NCBI GenBank assembly: GCA_002869305.1
Contig: PKTC01000320.1
Location: 1 to 6,853, forward strand
Source: Marinilabiliales bacterium
GTDB taxonomy: Bacteria; Bacteroidota; Bacteroidia; Bacteroidales; UBA12077
Direction: 5' to 3'
Length of the DNA stretch: 6,853 bases
The notes beneath the pieces were generated by a model. It had not been told where the DNA came from, searched no databases, and saw only the letters and a list, made by a program, of their open reading frames with translations. Of the stretch, positions 1-5,940 are shown in pieces; position 1 is the stretch's first letter; each line of letters starts with the position of its first letter. A program made the translations under genes and the position numbers.

Positions 1-426
1 AGTTGTATATTCCCACACAAAAATCAAAATATACCGTATTATACCTGTGCAATTATGAAAAAAAACTTGAAATGAATCGTACTTTCCACTTGTAAAATAA
101 TATATCAGAGCTATACTACTAATAAAAAAAGGAACTAGATGAAATAACTGAACCTGTGTAAACTTAAAATTAGAATTGATAACCGATTTTGTATAAAAAA
201 ATATAGAAGGCCCTAAAAAAGCCCAATATACAAAGTCAAAAATTATTAAAGATGTAGAATATACAGAATTGCCTTTATAATAAAAATATTGAAATAATAA
301 CTCCGCTCCAACCAGAAAAAAGAAGATTGCTAAGAAATAATCTTTCAGTTCCTTATCTTTTTTCATTAATACGATTATAACAAAAAACAGAGCCTGGACA
401 AAACCTACCAAGGTAATTTCCTTCAT
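1..426 (-). CDS. N-terminal membrane domain of a probable membrane-bound AraC-family regulator (partial, runs off left edge)
   Basis: I translated this frame by hand: it is open from an ATG at 426 to the window edge, 142 codons with no stop. The protein begins MKEITLVGFVQALFFVIIVL and is strongly hydrophobic, with likely membrane helices near residues 4-20, 30-48, 58-77 and 90-110. Phrases such as GFVQALFF, MKKDKELKDYFLAIFF, the LGPSIFFYTKSV stretch and QLFHLVPFF match what I remember of the multi-helix N-terminal region of Bacteroidota regulators that end in a cytoplasmic AraC-type helix-turn-helix. That DNA-binding part would lie outside the window, so the regulator call is an inference; another polytopic membrane protein is possible. 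The gene is divergent from the SnoaL-like pair, which it could control. A TATCTTTG element lies 21 bases before the start codon. Confidence 0.65.
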   Translation of the reverse strand, partial: MKEITLVGFVQALFFVIIVLMKKDKELKDYFLAIFFFLVGAELLFQYFYYKGNSVYSTSLIIFDFVYWAFLGPSIFFYTKSVINSNFKFTQVQLFHLVPFFISSIALIYYFTSGKYDSFQVFFHNCTGIIRYILIFVWEYTT

Positions 427-446
427 CTTTATCTTAATTTTTAAAA

Positions 447-454
447 CAAAGATA
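447..454 (-). promoter_or_regulatory. Candidate -7 promoter element for the leftward AraC-like gene
   Basis: Read on the minus strand, the sequence is TATCTTTG, a match to the Bacteroidota -7 consensus TAnnTTTG. It would give a short leader of roughly a dozen bases before the ATG at 426. I see no clear TTG-type -33 element about 20 bases upstream, so the call rests on the -7 box and its position only. Confidence 0.35.
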
Positions 455-514
455 ACTTTTTAAAGATTTCTCATATTAATAAAGAATCTCTTTTTATAAA
501 TTATTATTAAACAT

Positions 515-564
515 AAACCTATAAGAAATCCTATTCTAGCTAAGTTTATATCCAAACCTATAAG
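515..564. repeat. 11-base direct repeat in the divergent AraC-like/SnoaL-like intergenic region
   Basis: AAACCTATAAG occurs exactly at 515-525 and again at 554-564, 39 bases from start to start, with a third CCTAT at 530-534 between them. The copies lie in the 186-base gap between two divergent genes. AraC-family proteins commonly bind direct repeats, so an operator is a reasonable guess, but the region is AT-rich and function is unproven. The gap holds no other gene. Confidence 0.4.
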
Positions 565-612
565 TCCAGACTTTTATTTTCTTTCATAAACATATATTTA
601 TCAAAATAAAAT

Positions 613-1101
613 ATGAAGAAATCATTAAGAGTATATATTTTAATTTTTATTTCCTTGGATATAATAGTAGGAATTAATTTATTCAAAAGAAATAAAAGCC
701 TTCCTAAAGAAAAGGAATCTATAGAAAATTGTCTAAATAATGTTTTTGGTTGGTCAAAAAGCAAAGATATTGATGTATTTATTAATAGTATAAGTGCAGA
801 TATCTTATTTATAAGTATTACTCCTTACAACAAAGTCGTTAATTTTCCTAAAGGTATTGAAGAAAATAAAAAAATCTGGCTTGATCCTAGATTCATTGCT
901 ATCGATCATAAAATAGAAGATTTAAAAGTGAATGTTTCTAAGTCAGGAAATAACGCATGGTTTTATTGCAAGCTACATGATTATAATAAATGGGATGGAA
1001 AAGATATTAGTTGGGAAAACATAAGATGGACAGGGATACTAGAGAAAAGAAATAACGAATGGAAACTTGTCCAACAACACTTTTCATTTGCTGATGAATA
1101 A
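613..1101 (+). CDS. SnoaL/NTF2-like domain protein with N-terminal membrane anchor
   Basis: This is a 162-residue protein. Residues 7-24 are hydrophobic (VYILIFISLDIIVGINLF) without a lipobox cysteine, which suggests an uncleaved anchor or a weak signal peptide with the domain on the outer face of the inner membrane. Residues from about 34 to 159 look like a SnoaL_3/NTF2-like fold, a small cone-shaped domain found in enzymes and in binding or immunity-type proteins; the C-terminal pattern WTGILEKRNNEWKLVQQHFSF is the usual final strands of this family. Other marked features are WLDPRF at 89-94 and the aromatic W116-F-Y-C stretch. No catalytic residues can be assigned, so reaction and ligand are unknown. 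It is followed after 17 bases by a paralogue, and the two are surely co-transcribed. I see no convincing TAnnTTTG promoter; TAAGTTTA at 541-548 differs at one base. Confidence 0.8.
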   Translation: MKKSLRVYILIFISLDIIVGINLFKRNKSLPKEKESIENCLNNVFGWSKSKDIDVFINSISADILFISITPYNKVVNFPKGIEENKKIWLDPRFIAIDHKIEDLKVNVSKSGNNAWFYCKLHDYNKWDGKDISWENIRWTGILEKRNNEWKLVQQHFSFADE

Positions 1102-1118
1102 TTAAATACCATAATAAA

Positions 1119-1601
1119 ATGAAACAAATAATAGTAATTTTAATTCTATCGATAATAACTATTTCCTGTACAAAAAAGGATATTCCTTTAACCCTATTTG
1201 AAGAGGAAAATTTAATTGAAGAAACTATAAAAAATACCATTAGGTGGGCAAAAGACAAAGATACTAGTTTACTATATAGCATTATTGCAAATGATGAAAA
1301 CTATCTTGAGGTACATCCTCATAATAATGTTGTTTTTGGAATATCAGAATTCAAAAAATCTGAAGAGTTTTGGTTAGATCCTCGTTTCAAGCATGTTAGT
1401 TTTGAAATATGGGATATGCATATTAACATTTCGCAAGATGGAACAGTCGCATGGTATTATTGTATGTTAAATGATATTAACGACTGGGAAGGCCAATCGG
1501 TAAGTTGGGAAAATACCAGATGGACAGGAGTTCTTGAAAAGCGCAACGGAAAATGGCGCATGGTTCAAATGCATTTTTCCATTTCACAAGATCAAGAATA
1601 G
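1119..1601 (+). CDS. SnoaL/NTF2-like lipoprotein, paralogue of the preceding gene
   Basis: This is a 160-residue protein. The N-terminus (MKQIIVILILSIITISC, then TKKD) is a short lipoprotein signal with Cys17 as the likely lipid-bearing residue; the lipobox TISC is imperfect at -3. The rest is a SnoaL_3/NTF2-like domain. By hand alignment of the C-terminal part (Trp85 onward) to the upstream protein, about 39 of 71 residues are identical, including WLDPRF, the AWxYC pattern, SWEN, RWTG, LEKRN and HFS, so the two genes arose by tandem duplication. The conserved tryptophans and aromatics probably line the pocket. Function is unknown. The family includes polyketide cyclases, ketosteroid isomerase relatives and many non-enzymatic binding domains. 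The gene ends 27 bases from the convergent hydrolase gene, with no evident terminator hairpin between them. Confidence 0.8.
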   Translation: MKQIIVILILSIITISCTKKDIPLTLFEEENLIEETIKNTIRWAKDKDTSLLYSIIANDENYLEVHPHNNVVFGISEFKKSEEFWLDPRFKHVSFEIWDMHINISQDGTVAWYYCMLNDINDWEGQSVSWENTRWTGVLEKRNGKWRMVQMHFSISQDQE

Positions 1602-1628
1602 ATCCAACAAAAAAGATAATCTCAAAAG

Positions 1629-2540
1629 TTATTTTAAAAACATCTTAATTTCTGATAAAACTTCTTCTGGTTGCTCGATCCAGGAATAGTGACCACATTG
1701 CTCTATAAAATGCAATTCTGATTGTGGAAAATAATTATGAATTGCTATTGGAACACCTTCGCCAAGGGGATCTTGACGACCAGCTATTATCAATACGGGA
1801 TTTGTGTAGGTTTGGTCAAATGTTTCAATATCTAACTGTCTGTTATAAATATCGTTCCAGATGAAACGCCCCATAACGAAATTAAAATGATACTCTTCCA
1901 TCGTTTGAGTCACACTTAATGATTTCTCTCTACTGTAGAAATAGCCCGGCATTCGAGCACGAATCATTTCTGTAATTGCATGATGCCGATCTTCTGCTAA
2001 TCTAGTAGAATCGCTCCAATATTCTACTATTTCAATATCAGAAGGTAATAACTTTGAATTAATATTATCAAGAAAATGCCCGAATGCATTTGTATTTAAT
2101 CCCGCCGAGTTTAGCAATACTAATTTTGAAATGGACGTTGGATTATAATGTGCGTAAAGAGTTGCCAGATATCCTCCAAATGAAAATCCCAACACATTCC
2201 AGTTTTTAACACCCAGGTTTTGACGTATTGCTTCGAAATCTTTAATCGTTAAATCGATCGAAATTGTTGTAGAATCGTAAACTTCAGGTGATGATTTCCC
2301 AGTACCTCGCTGATCAACTAAAATACATTTATAATTCTTAGATAAAAGTTCACATAAACTAACATAACGATCTGAATGATCTCCCGGGCCGCCACCAATT
2401 ATTAGTATAGGATCGCCTTCGCCGTATATTCTGTAATGAATCTCTAATCCATTACTCATTACTTTCTGATCTTTAGAAATACTATTCTTACTAAACAATA
2501 AAGCAAAAAATATGACTGGAATTAGTAGGTTTATTTTCAT
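1629..2540 (-). CDS. Exported alpha/beta hydrolase, proline iminopeptidase-like (S33 type)
   Basis: This 303-residue protein has a cleavable-looking signal peptide at about residues 1-22 (hydrophobic core LLIPVIFFALLF, possible cut after SIS), so it should act in the periplasm or outside the cell. The alpha/beta hydrolase triad is complete: nucleophile Ser120 in GFSFGG, Asp257 in AGRQD, and His284 in CGHYSW. The oxyanion-side motif is GGGPG at 49-53, a variant of the HGGPG typical of prolyl aminopeptidases, and DQRGTGKS at 76-83 is the usual following loop. A cap region lies between about residues 148 and 235. This argues for the proline iminopeptidase/S33-like branch, but the natural substrate, whether a peptide, ester or lactone, cannot be told. 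It lies 75 bases downstream of the MBL-fold gene on the same strand and may share its transcript. Confidence 0.85.
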   Translation of the reverse strand: MKINLLIPVIFFALLFSKNSISKDQKVMSNGLEIHYRIYGEGDPILIIGGGPGDHSDRYVSLCELLSKNYKCILVDQRGTGKSSPEVYDSTTISIDLTIKDFEAIRQNLGVKNWNVLGFSFGGYLATLYAHYNPTSISKLVLLNSAGLNTNAFGHFLDNINSKLLPSDIEIVEYWSDSTRLAEDRHHAITEMIRARMPGYFYSREKSLSVTQTMEEYHFNFVMGRFIWNDIYNRQLDIETFDQTYTNPVLIIAGRQDPLGEGVPIAIHNYFPQSELHFIEQCGHYSWIEQPEEVLSEIKMFLK

Positions 2541-2552
2541 ATCAATTTTTAT

Positions 2553-2566
2553 TAAATGATCATTTA
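2553..2566. repeat. 14-base perfect palindrome before the alpha/beta hydrolase gene
   Basis: TAAATGATCATTTA is its own reverse complement and sits 12 bases upstream of the hydrolase ATG (2540, minus strand), inside the 75-base gap that separates it from the MBL-fold gene. It could be an operator for a dimeric regulator. In DNA this AT-rich a chance palindrome is possible. Confidence 0.3.
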
Positions 2567-2615
2567 TACTACTATGATGCGCACAAGATAAAACACCCTA
2601 TAGTTAGCTTTACTC

Positions 2616-3845
2616 CTAGTTTTCCAATTTCTTAATTTCTTCTTTGATTCTTTTACTATCAGGGCTCAGTTTCAATCCATTTCTAAAGTTTTCAAGTGCA
2701 AGTTGATAATCTCCCAACCCAGCATATGCCTTTCCCAACAAATAAAAGTCTAGATAAGCATATAAACTATTCGGATATTCTTTTCTTTCTAGGTTAAGAA
2801 ATACAATCGCTGCTTCATACTGCTTTTTTTGAATTAGCTTTTGACCAACGCTGGCTAAAATCCCGTCTATCCAAAAATATTCATCATAGGAATTATTTTT
2901 TAGCTCGTAATACTTTGCTTCAATTTTATTTAAATCTCCAGACTTATAAACTTTATATAATTCATCAAGATACAATTTTTTATTATTTTCAGCTTCTTGC
3001 GACATAATTATAGCCTCTATCCATAAATTTGTAGAAAAGTAACCTTTACCATAACTTTCCCAATCTTTTAAGAGTTTTAAACCTATAATTTCATCCTTTG
3101 TTTTACCTTTTTTGTATTCTGTTAAAACCAAGTTAATAGTTGTATCAAGCATCTTTTTGAATACCGTTAAATCTTCTTTTTTTAGATTATCATAATGGCC
3201 GGGTACCATGAGAATATTTTCTGGAATCATGTTATAAAGTTCTTGAACAATTGGGGAAAACTCTAAAACCCCTTTGGGGTCCTCATATGAAGGGAAATAA
3301 CCATTATATGCTATATCTCCGATACACAATATATTGGATTTTTTAAACCAAACTAAAATATCATTTGCGGAATGACTTCCATGCAAAGACATTAGTTTAA
3401 TTTGTTCTCCATTAAAATAAAGTGTCATCGAATCAGAAAAATTGATTTGAGGTAGCGAATAATCAGGAAATTCGTCAAATACATAATTACCAGAAGTCAA
3501 ATTTCTCCGAACTAAAGCATCGGCAATTATTAAGGGTTCTTTCCCATAAACATTATTCCCTCCTGTATGATCAATATGCTCATGGGTATTAATTATGATA
3601 TCTGGCAAACAATTCCATTTCTCCAAAATCGCATTTCTAACATCTTCGGCCTCTTCTGCCTGACCTGTGTCAATCAGCAGTAAACCATCTTCACCATACG
3701 AAACAACCATATTGGTTGTATAAGACCCACGATGGTAATATACTTTAAATATCTTTTCTGTTAATTTTTCAATGATGATTTCTTCTCCAAACAAATTAGC
3801 TGAAAGAAACAATCCAATGATCAAATAAAACATTTTCCTTTTCAT
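2616..3845 (-). CDS. Exported metallo-beta-lactamase-fold hydrolase with C-terminal TPR repeats
   Basis: This 409-residue protein starts with a signal peptide (MKRK, then FYLIIGLFLSANLFG, likely cut near residue 20), so it is probably periplasmic. Residues about 25-220 form an MBL-fold domain. The metal ligands are visible as H88-E-H90-I-D92-H93 (the HxHxDH motif), His158 in GSHSAND, Asp177 in IGDIAYNG, and His217 in PGHYD, which predicts an intact two-metal site. Residues about 225-310 are helical linker, and about 327-396 hold two TPR-like repeats (the second with LGKAYAGLGDYQLALENFRNGLKLSP-type spacing), ending in a charged helix. Most stand-alone MBL-fold hydrolases of this subgroup lack TPRs, so a protein partner or oligomerisation role is likely. 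The domain set resembles the broad SoxH/CphA-like group, which includes many non-beta-lactamases, so resistance should not be assumed. The gene is divergent from the GntR operon and precedes an exported alpha/beta hydrolase. Confidence 0.87.
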   Translation of the reverse strand: MKRKMFYLIIGLFLSANLFGEEIIIEKLTEKIFKVYYHRGSYTTNMVVSYGEDGLLLIDTGQAEEAEDVRNAILEKWNCLPDIIINTHEHIDHTGGNNVYGKEPLIIADALVRRNLTSGNYVFDEFPDYSLPQINFSDSMTLYFNGEQIKLMSLHGSHSANDILVWFKKSNILCIGDIAYNGYFPSYEDPKGVLEFSPIVQELYNMIPENILMVPGHYDNLKKEDLTVFKKMLDTTINLVLTEYKKGKTKDEIIGLKLLKDWESYGKGYFSTNLWIEAIIMSQEAENNKKLYLDELYKVYKSGDLNKIEAKYYELKNNSYDEYFWIDGILASVGQKLIQKKQYEAAIVFLNLERKEYPNSLYAYLDFYLLGKAYAGLGDYQLALENFRNGLKLSPDSKRIKEEIKKLEN

Positions 3846-3989
3846 CTTAATCTATTTTAATTGTTTGTTACAATTTTAGCGGAAGTAAAAATTAAAACAG
3901 TTCTTATTTATAAGCCCGGACTATATATGCAAAAATTCAAATTTTAAATACCTAGTTTAAAGCATAATATAAAATTTATCGAAAAAAAC

Positions 3990-4020
3990 TTGACATATAT
4001 AAATACATGTTGTATGTTTG
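3990..4020 (+). promoter_or_regulatory. Bacteroidota-type promoter of the GntR-slipin operon
   Basis: TTGACA at 3990-3995 and TATGTTTG at 4013-4020 form a -33/-7 pair; the TTG is followed by 20 bases before the TAnnTTTG box, the normal spacing for the primary sigma factor of this phylum. Transcription would start near 4027, giving a leader of about 28 bases. It lies in the 209-base gap between the divergent MBL-fold and GntR genes. I found no equally good promoter for the leftward gene there. Confidence 0.65.
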
Positions 4021-4047
4021 TACTATACTTATATGACAATAATATAA
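4003..4047. promoter_or_regulatory. Candidate operator(s) for the GntR regulator at its own promoter
   Basis: Two inverted repeats overlap or follow the -7 box: ATACA-TGT-TGTAT at 4003-4015, and TTATAT (4029-4034) with ATATAA (4042-4047) separated by 7 bases around the predicted start of transcription. GntR/YtrA regulators usually bind inverted repeats at their own promoter and repress it. The arms are short and AT-rich, so this is suggestive only. Confidence 0.3.
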
Positions 4048-4054
4048 TAGAACA

Positions 4055-4423
4055 ATGATAAATTTTAAACTAGATCCAAAAGCAGGTGCGCCATTCTACC
4101 GCCAGATTATTGATCAAATTAAATTTGGCATTGCCAGTGGTAATCTTAAAATAGGTGAACAACTTCCTACAGTTCGTGCTTTAGCTGTTGATTTAAAAGT
4201 GAACTTAAACACCGTTGCAAAAGCGTATAAAGAACTAGAAATTCAGAATGTATTAGAAACTCAGCAAGGCACCGGAACATTCATCAGTAAAATTGAAATT
4301 AAGATTTCGGACAAAGAAAGAAAGGATAAACTTCAGGAAATTTGCCATGAGTTTAGCACAATAGCATTTAGTTATGGCTTTTCTATAGATGATATTATTA
4401 ACCAACTTAAAACTCAGAAATAA
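4055..4423 (+). CDS. GntR-family transcriptional regulator, YtrA subfamily
   Basis: This 122-residue protein has a GntR winged helix-turn-helix at about residues 4-77. Landmarks are PFYRQIIDQIKFGIASGNLKIG, then QLPTVRALAVDLKVNLNTVAKAYKELE and the wing QQGTGTFI. Only about 45 residues follow, mostly a helical segment, which is the short effector/dimerisation tail typical of YtrA and not the large domain of FadR, HutC or MocR types. It should be a dimeric DNA-binding repressor in the cytoplasm, probably of its own operon. YtrA-type genes generally sit ahead of ABC transporter genes; here the next gene is a slipin, with the stop codon TAA at 4421-4423 overlapping the ATG at 4423, which implies translational coupling. 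The inducer is unknown. The ATG at 4055 lies shortly after a well-placed promoter and begins the family's normal N-terminus. Confidence 0.92.
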   Translation: MINFKLDPKAGAPFYRQIIDQIKFGIASGNLKIGEQLPTVRALAVDLKVNLNTVAKAYKELEIQNVLETQQGTGTFISKIEIKISDKERKDKLQEICHEFSTIAFSYGFSIDDIINQLKTQK

Positions 4424-5307
4424 TGAAAATGAAACCTATTAAGAAAAACTTTTTTAATCCTATATCATTAACAGTTCTTTTAACATTACTATCTGTTACA
4501 ATTGGATTATTTGCGATGGAAATTATTAGTATCTCCATTTTTATTCCTTCCCTATTACTTTCTATCTTTATTGCTACATCAATAAATATTGCAGATCAGT
4601 GGGAAAAAGCAGTTGTTTTAAGAATGGGAAGATACAAAGGTCTTAAAGGACCGGGACTATTTTTTATCATTCCTATTGTTGATAAAGTGGATGACTATAT
4701 TGATCAGCGAGTTCGTGTAACCGACTTTAAAGCGGAGCAAACTTTAACAAAAGATACCGTGCCCGTAAATGTAGATGCTGTTGTTTATTGGACTGTTTGG
4801 GATGTTGAGAAAGCTGCTTTAGAAGTTCAGGAATATGAACGAGCTATTTCATACATTGCACAAACCGGATTACGAGATATTATTGGTAAACATGAGCTAG
4901 CAGACCTTTTACAGGAACGTGATAAAATTGCCGAAGATCTTCAGAAAATTTTGGACAACAACACAAATCCCTGGGGCATTACCTGCCAAACCGTTGGGAT
5001 AAAAGATATTGTTATTCCACAAGGTTTAGCTGATGCCATGAGTAAAGAGGCCCAGGCAGAAAGAGAACGCCGCGCACGGGTTATTCTTGGTACAGCGGAA
5101 ACAGAAATAGCACTTAAATTTGCAAAAGCTAGTGAGCAATATAAAGATAACCCGGTTGCTCTTCATCTTCGTGGTATGAACATGTTATTTGAAGGGTTAA
5201 AAGAAAAAGGATCAATGGTTATTGTTCCTAGCTCTGCTCTTGACTCAATGAATCTTGGAGCAATGGGTGGATTGGTTTCACTTGCAAAAACGAATGAAGT
5301 AAAATAA
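4423..5307 (+). CDS. Slipin family (stomatin-like, SPFH/Band 7) membrane protein
   Basis: This 294-residue protein has two hydrophobic stretches near the N-terminus (about 14-32 and 35-54), then the SPFH/Band 7 domain from about residue 58 to 215. Recognisable landmarks are WEKAVVLRMGRYKGLKGPGLFFIIP, RVRVTDFKAEQTLTKDTVPV, the VYWTV strand, GLRDIIGKHELADLL, and the basic helix EAQAERERRARVI at about 209-221. These are all slipin-type and end in the usual MVIVPSSALDSMNLG tail. Such proteins form large ring- or cage-like oligomers on the inner membrane and organise local membrane or protein turnover. Slipins are often paired with an NfeD protein and a membrane protease; no NfeD is present here, the partners being a GntR regulator and a small channel-like protein. 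A second ATG at 4429 could also serve as start, but the one at 4423 overlaps the upstream stop codon. Confidence 0.92.
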   Translation: MKMKPIKKNFFNPISLTVLLTLLSVTIGLFAMEIISISIFIPSLLLSIFIATSINIADQWEKAVVLRMGRYKGLKGPGLFFIIPIVDKVDDYIDQRVRVTDFKAEQTLTKDTVPVNVDAVVYWTVWDVEKAALEVQEYERAISYIAQTGLRDIIGKHELADLLQERDKIAEDLQKILDNNTNPWGITCQTVGIKDIVIPQGLADAMSKEAQAERERRARVILGTAETEIALKFAKASEQYKDNPVALHLRGMNMLFEGLKEKGSMVIVPSSALDSMNLGAMGGLVSLAKTNEVK

Positions 5308-5342
5308 TCAATAATTATATTAACTGCCTTGTTATTAACCAT

Positions 5343-5376
5343 TCTGTTGCCTGTCTTCTAGAGGCAGGTTAACAGA
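5343..5376 (+). promoter_or_regulatory. Stable hairpin in the leader of the ExbB/TolQ-like gene
   Basis: TCTGTT (5343-5348) pairs with AACAGA (5371-5376), and CCTGTCTT (5350-5357) can pair with GAGGCAGG (5361-5368) with two G-T wobbles. The hairpin ends 16 bases before the ATG at 5393. No T-run follows on either strand, so it does not look like an intrinsic terminator. TTAACC at 5335-5340 can also pair with GGTTAA at 5367-5372, which competes with the outer stem. It could be a processing or stability element, a translation control element, or a copy of a dispersed GCCTG...CAGGC-type palindromic repeat. Confidence 0.45.
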
Positions 5377-5392
5377 CCATAAAACGAAAATT

Positions 5393-5782
5393 ATGTCAGT
5401 ATTTGAATTGTTTAAACAACACTTTATTGAAGGTGGCCCATTTATTATGTTCCTTCAATACATTATGTGGATTCTTGTTATAGTTAATGCCATTAAATTT
5501 TTTAGAAACTATTTTTCCAAAAACAAGAATACCAAAAAACTTAATAAGTTTAATTCTAACATTATCTTTTTAGGTGTTTTCGGACTACTTCTATCTATTT
5601 TTTTCCAGCACGCTGGATTTTACGGTGCTTTATCAGCCATTGAACAAACTCAAGATATCTCTCCCAGAATCATCCTTGGGGGATTGAGGGTTTCTTTTAT
5701 TGCCCCCTTGTACTCGTACTTTTTGTTTCTCGTTTCCGGCTTAACCTGGTTTGTTTTCAGAAATTTAATTAAAGATATATAA
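5393..5782 (+). CDS. Small membrane protein resembling a minimal MotA/TolQ/ExbB channel subunit
   Basis: This 129-residue protein has three likely membrane helices at about 16-37, 57-73 and 101-122. The N-terminal FIEGGPFIMFLQYIMWIL resembles the start of ExbB/TolQ proteins, and the stretch LGVFGLLLSIF through GFYGALSAIEQTQDISPRIILGGLRVSFIAPLYS follows their TM2-loop-TM3 pattern. ExbB and TolQ are over 200 residues because of a cytoplasmic domain between TM1 and TM2; here that part is reduced to about 18 basic residues (KNKNTKKLNK). The polar threonines expected in TM2 and TM3 of proton-conducting members appear replaced (Leu near 65, Pro105), so ion conduction is uncertain. The gene lies 85 bases after slipin, on the same strand and before the operon terminator, so it is probably the last gene of that unit. 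No ExbD/TolR partner is present. Confidence 0.6.
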   Translation: MSVFELFKQHFIEGGPFIMFLQYIMWILVIVNAIKFFRNYFSKNKNTKKLNKFNSNIIFLGVFGLLLSIFFQHAGFYGALSAIEQTQDISPRIILGGLRVSFIAPLYSYFLFLVSGLTWFVFRNLIKDI

Positions 5783-5814
5783 ACGATCCATTAACAAACG
5801 GACCATTTTCATAT

Positions 5815-5842
5815 AGGATATCAAAATTGATATCCTTTTTTT
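5815..5842 (+). terminator. Intrinsic terminator of the GntR-slipin-ExbB-like unit
   Basis: AGGATATCAA (5815-5824) and TTGATATCCT (5827-5836) are perfectly complementary, and the T-run extends to 5842 as seven consecutive T (5836-5842). The innermost pairs probably open to form the loop. It lies 33 bases after the stop codon of the channel-like gene and separates it from the M49 peptidase gene. Confidence 0.9.
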
Positions 5843-5863
5843 CATTCTTTTAAATACATCACG

Positions 5864-5871
5864 TAAATTTG
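5864..5871 (+). promoter_or_regulatory. Candidate -7 promoter element for the dipeptidyl peptidase III gene
   Basis: TAAATTTG matches the TAnnTTTG consensus and lies between the upstream terminator and the ATG at 5941, giving a leader of about 60 bases. The upstream -33 region overlaps the terminator T-run and has no clear TTG, so the call is tentative. Confidence 0.4.
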
Positions 5872-5940
5872 TGAACTTAGTTTTAAACGAATAAGTATAA
5901 ATGAAGTCTTAAACTTTGAAAACAATTAAACAATACAAAT

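Noticed and set aside
558..764. Minus-strand open frame of 68 codons overlapping the first SnoaL-like gene
   Set aside because: It is antisense to a gene with a recognisable fold and paralogue, and has a low-complexity Phe/Lys/Ile-rich translation with no family features.
1007..1282. Minus-strand open frame of 91 codons spanning the junction of the two SnoaL-like genes
   Set aside because: It is antisense to two conserved paralogous coding regions and its translation shows no recognisable domain.
1602..1628. Possible shared terminator between the convergent SnoaL-like and hydrolase genes
   Set aside because: The 27-base gap has A- and T-rich stretches but no stem of useful length on either strand.
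2616..3845. Calling the MBL-fold gene an antibiotic-resistance beta-lactamase
   Set aside because: The metal-binding motifs are shared by the whole MBL superfamily; the TPR tail and the neighbouring genes give no support for beta-lactam hydrolysis.
3896..3989. AT-rich near-palindromes such as TTTAAA and AAAATTC-AAATTTT in the MBL/GntR intergenic region
   Set aside because: They are imperfect and expected by chance in DNA this AT-rich; I could not tie them to a promoter for the MBL-fold gene.
5343..5376. Hairpin after the slipin gene read as a terminator
   Set aside because: No T-run follows it on either strand, whereas a textbook terminator lies further on at 5815-5842.
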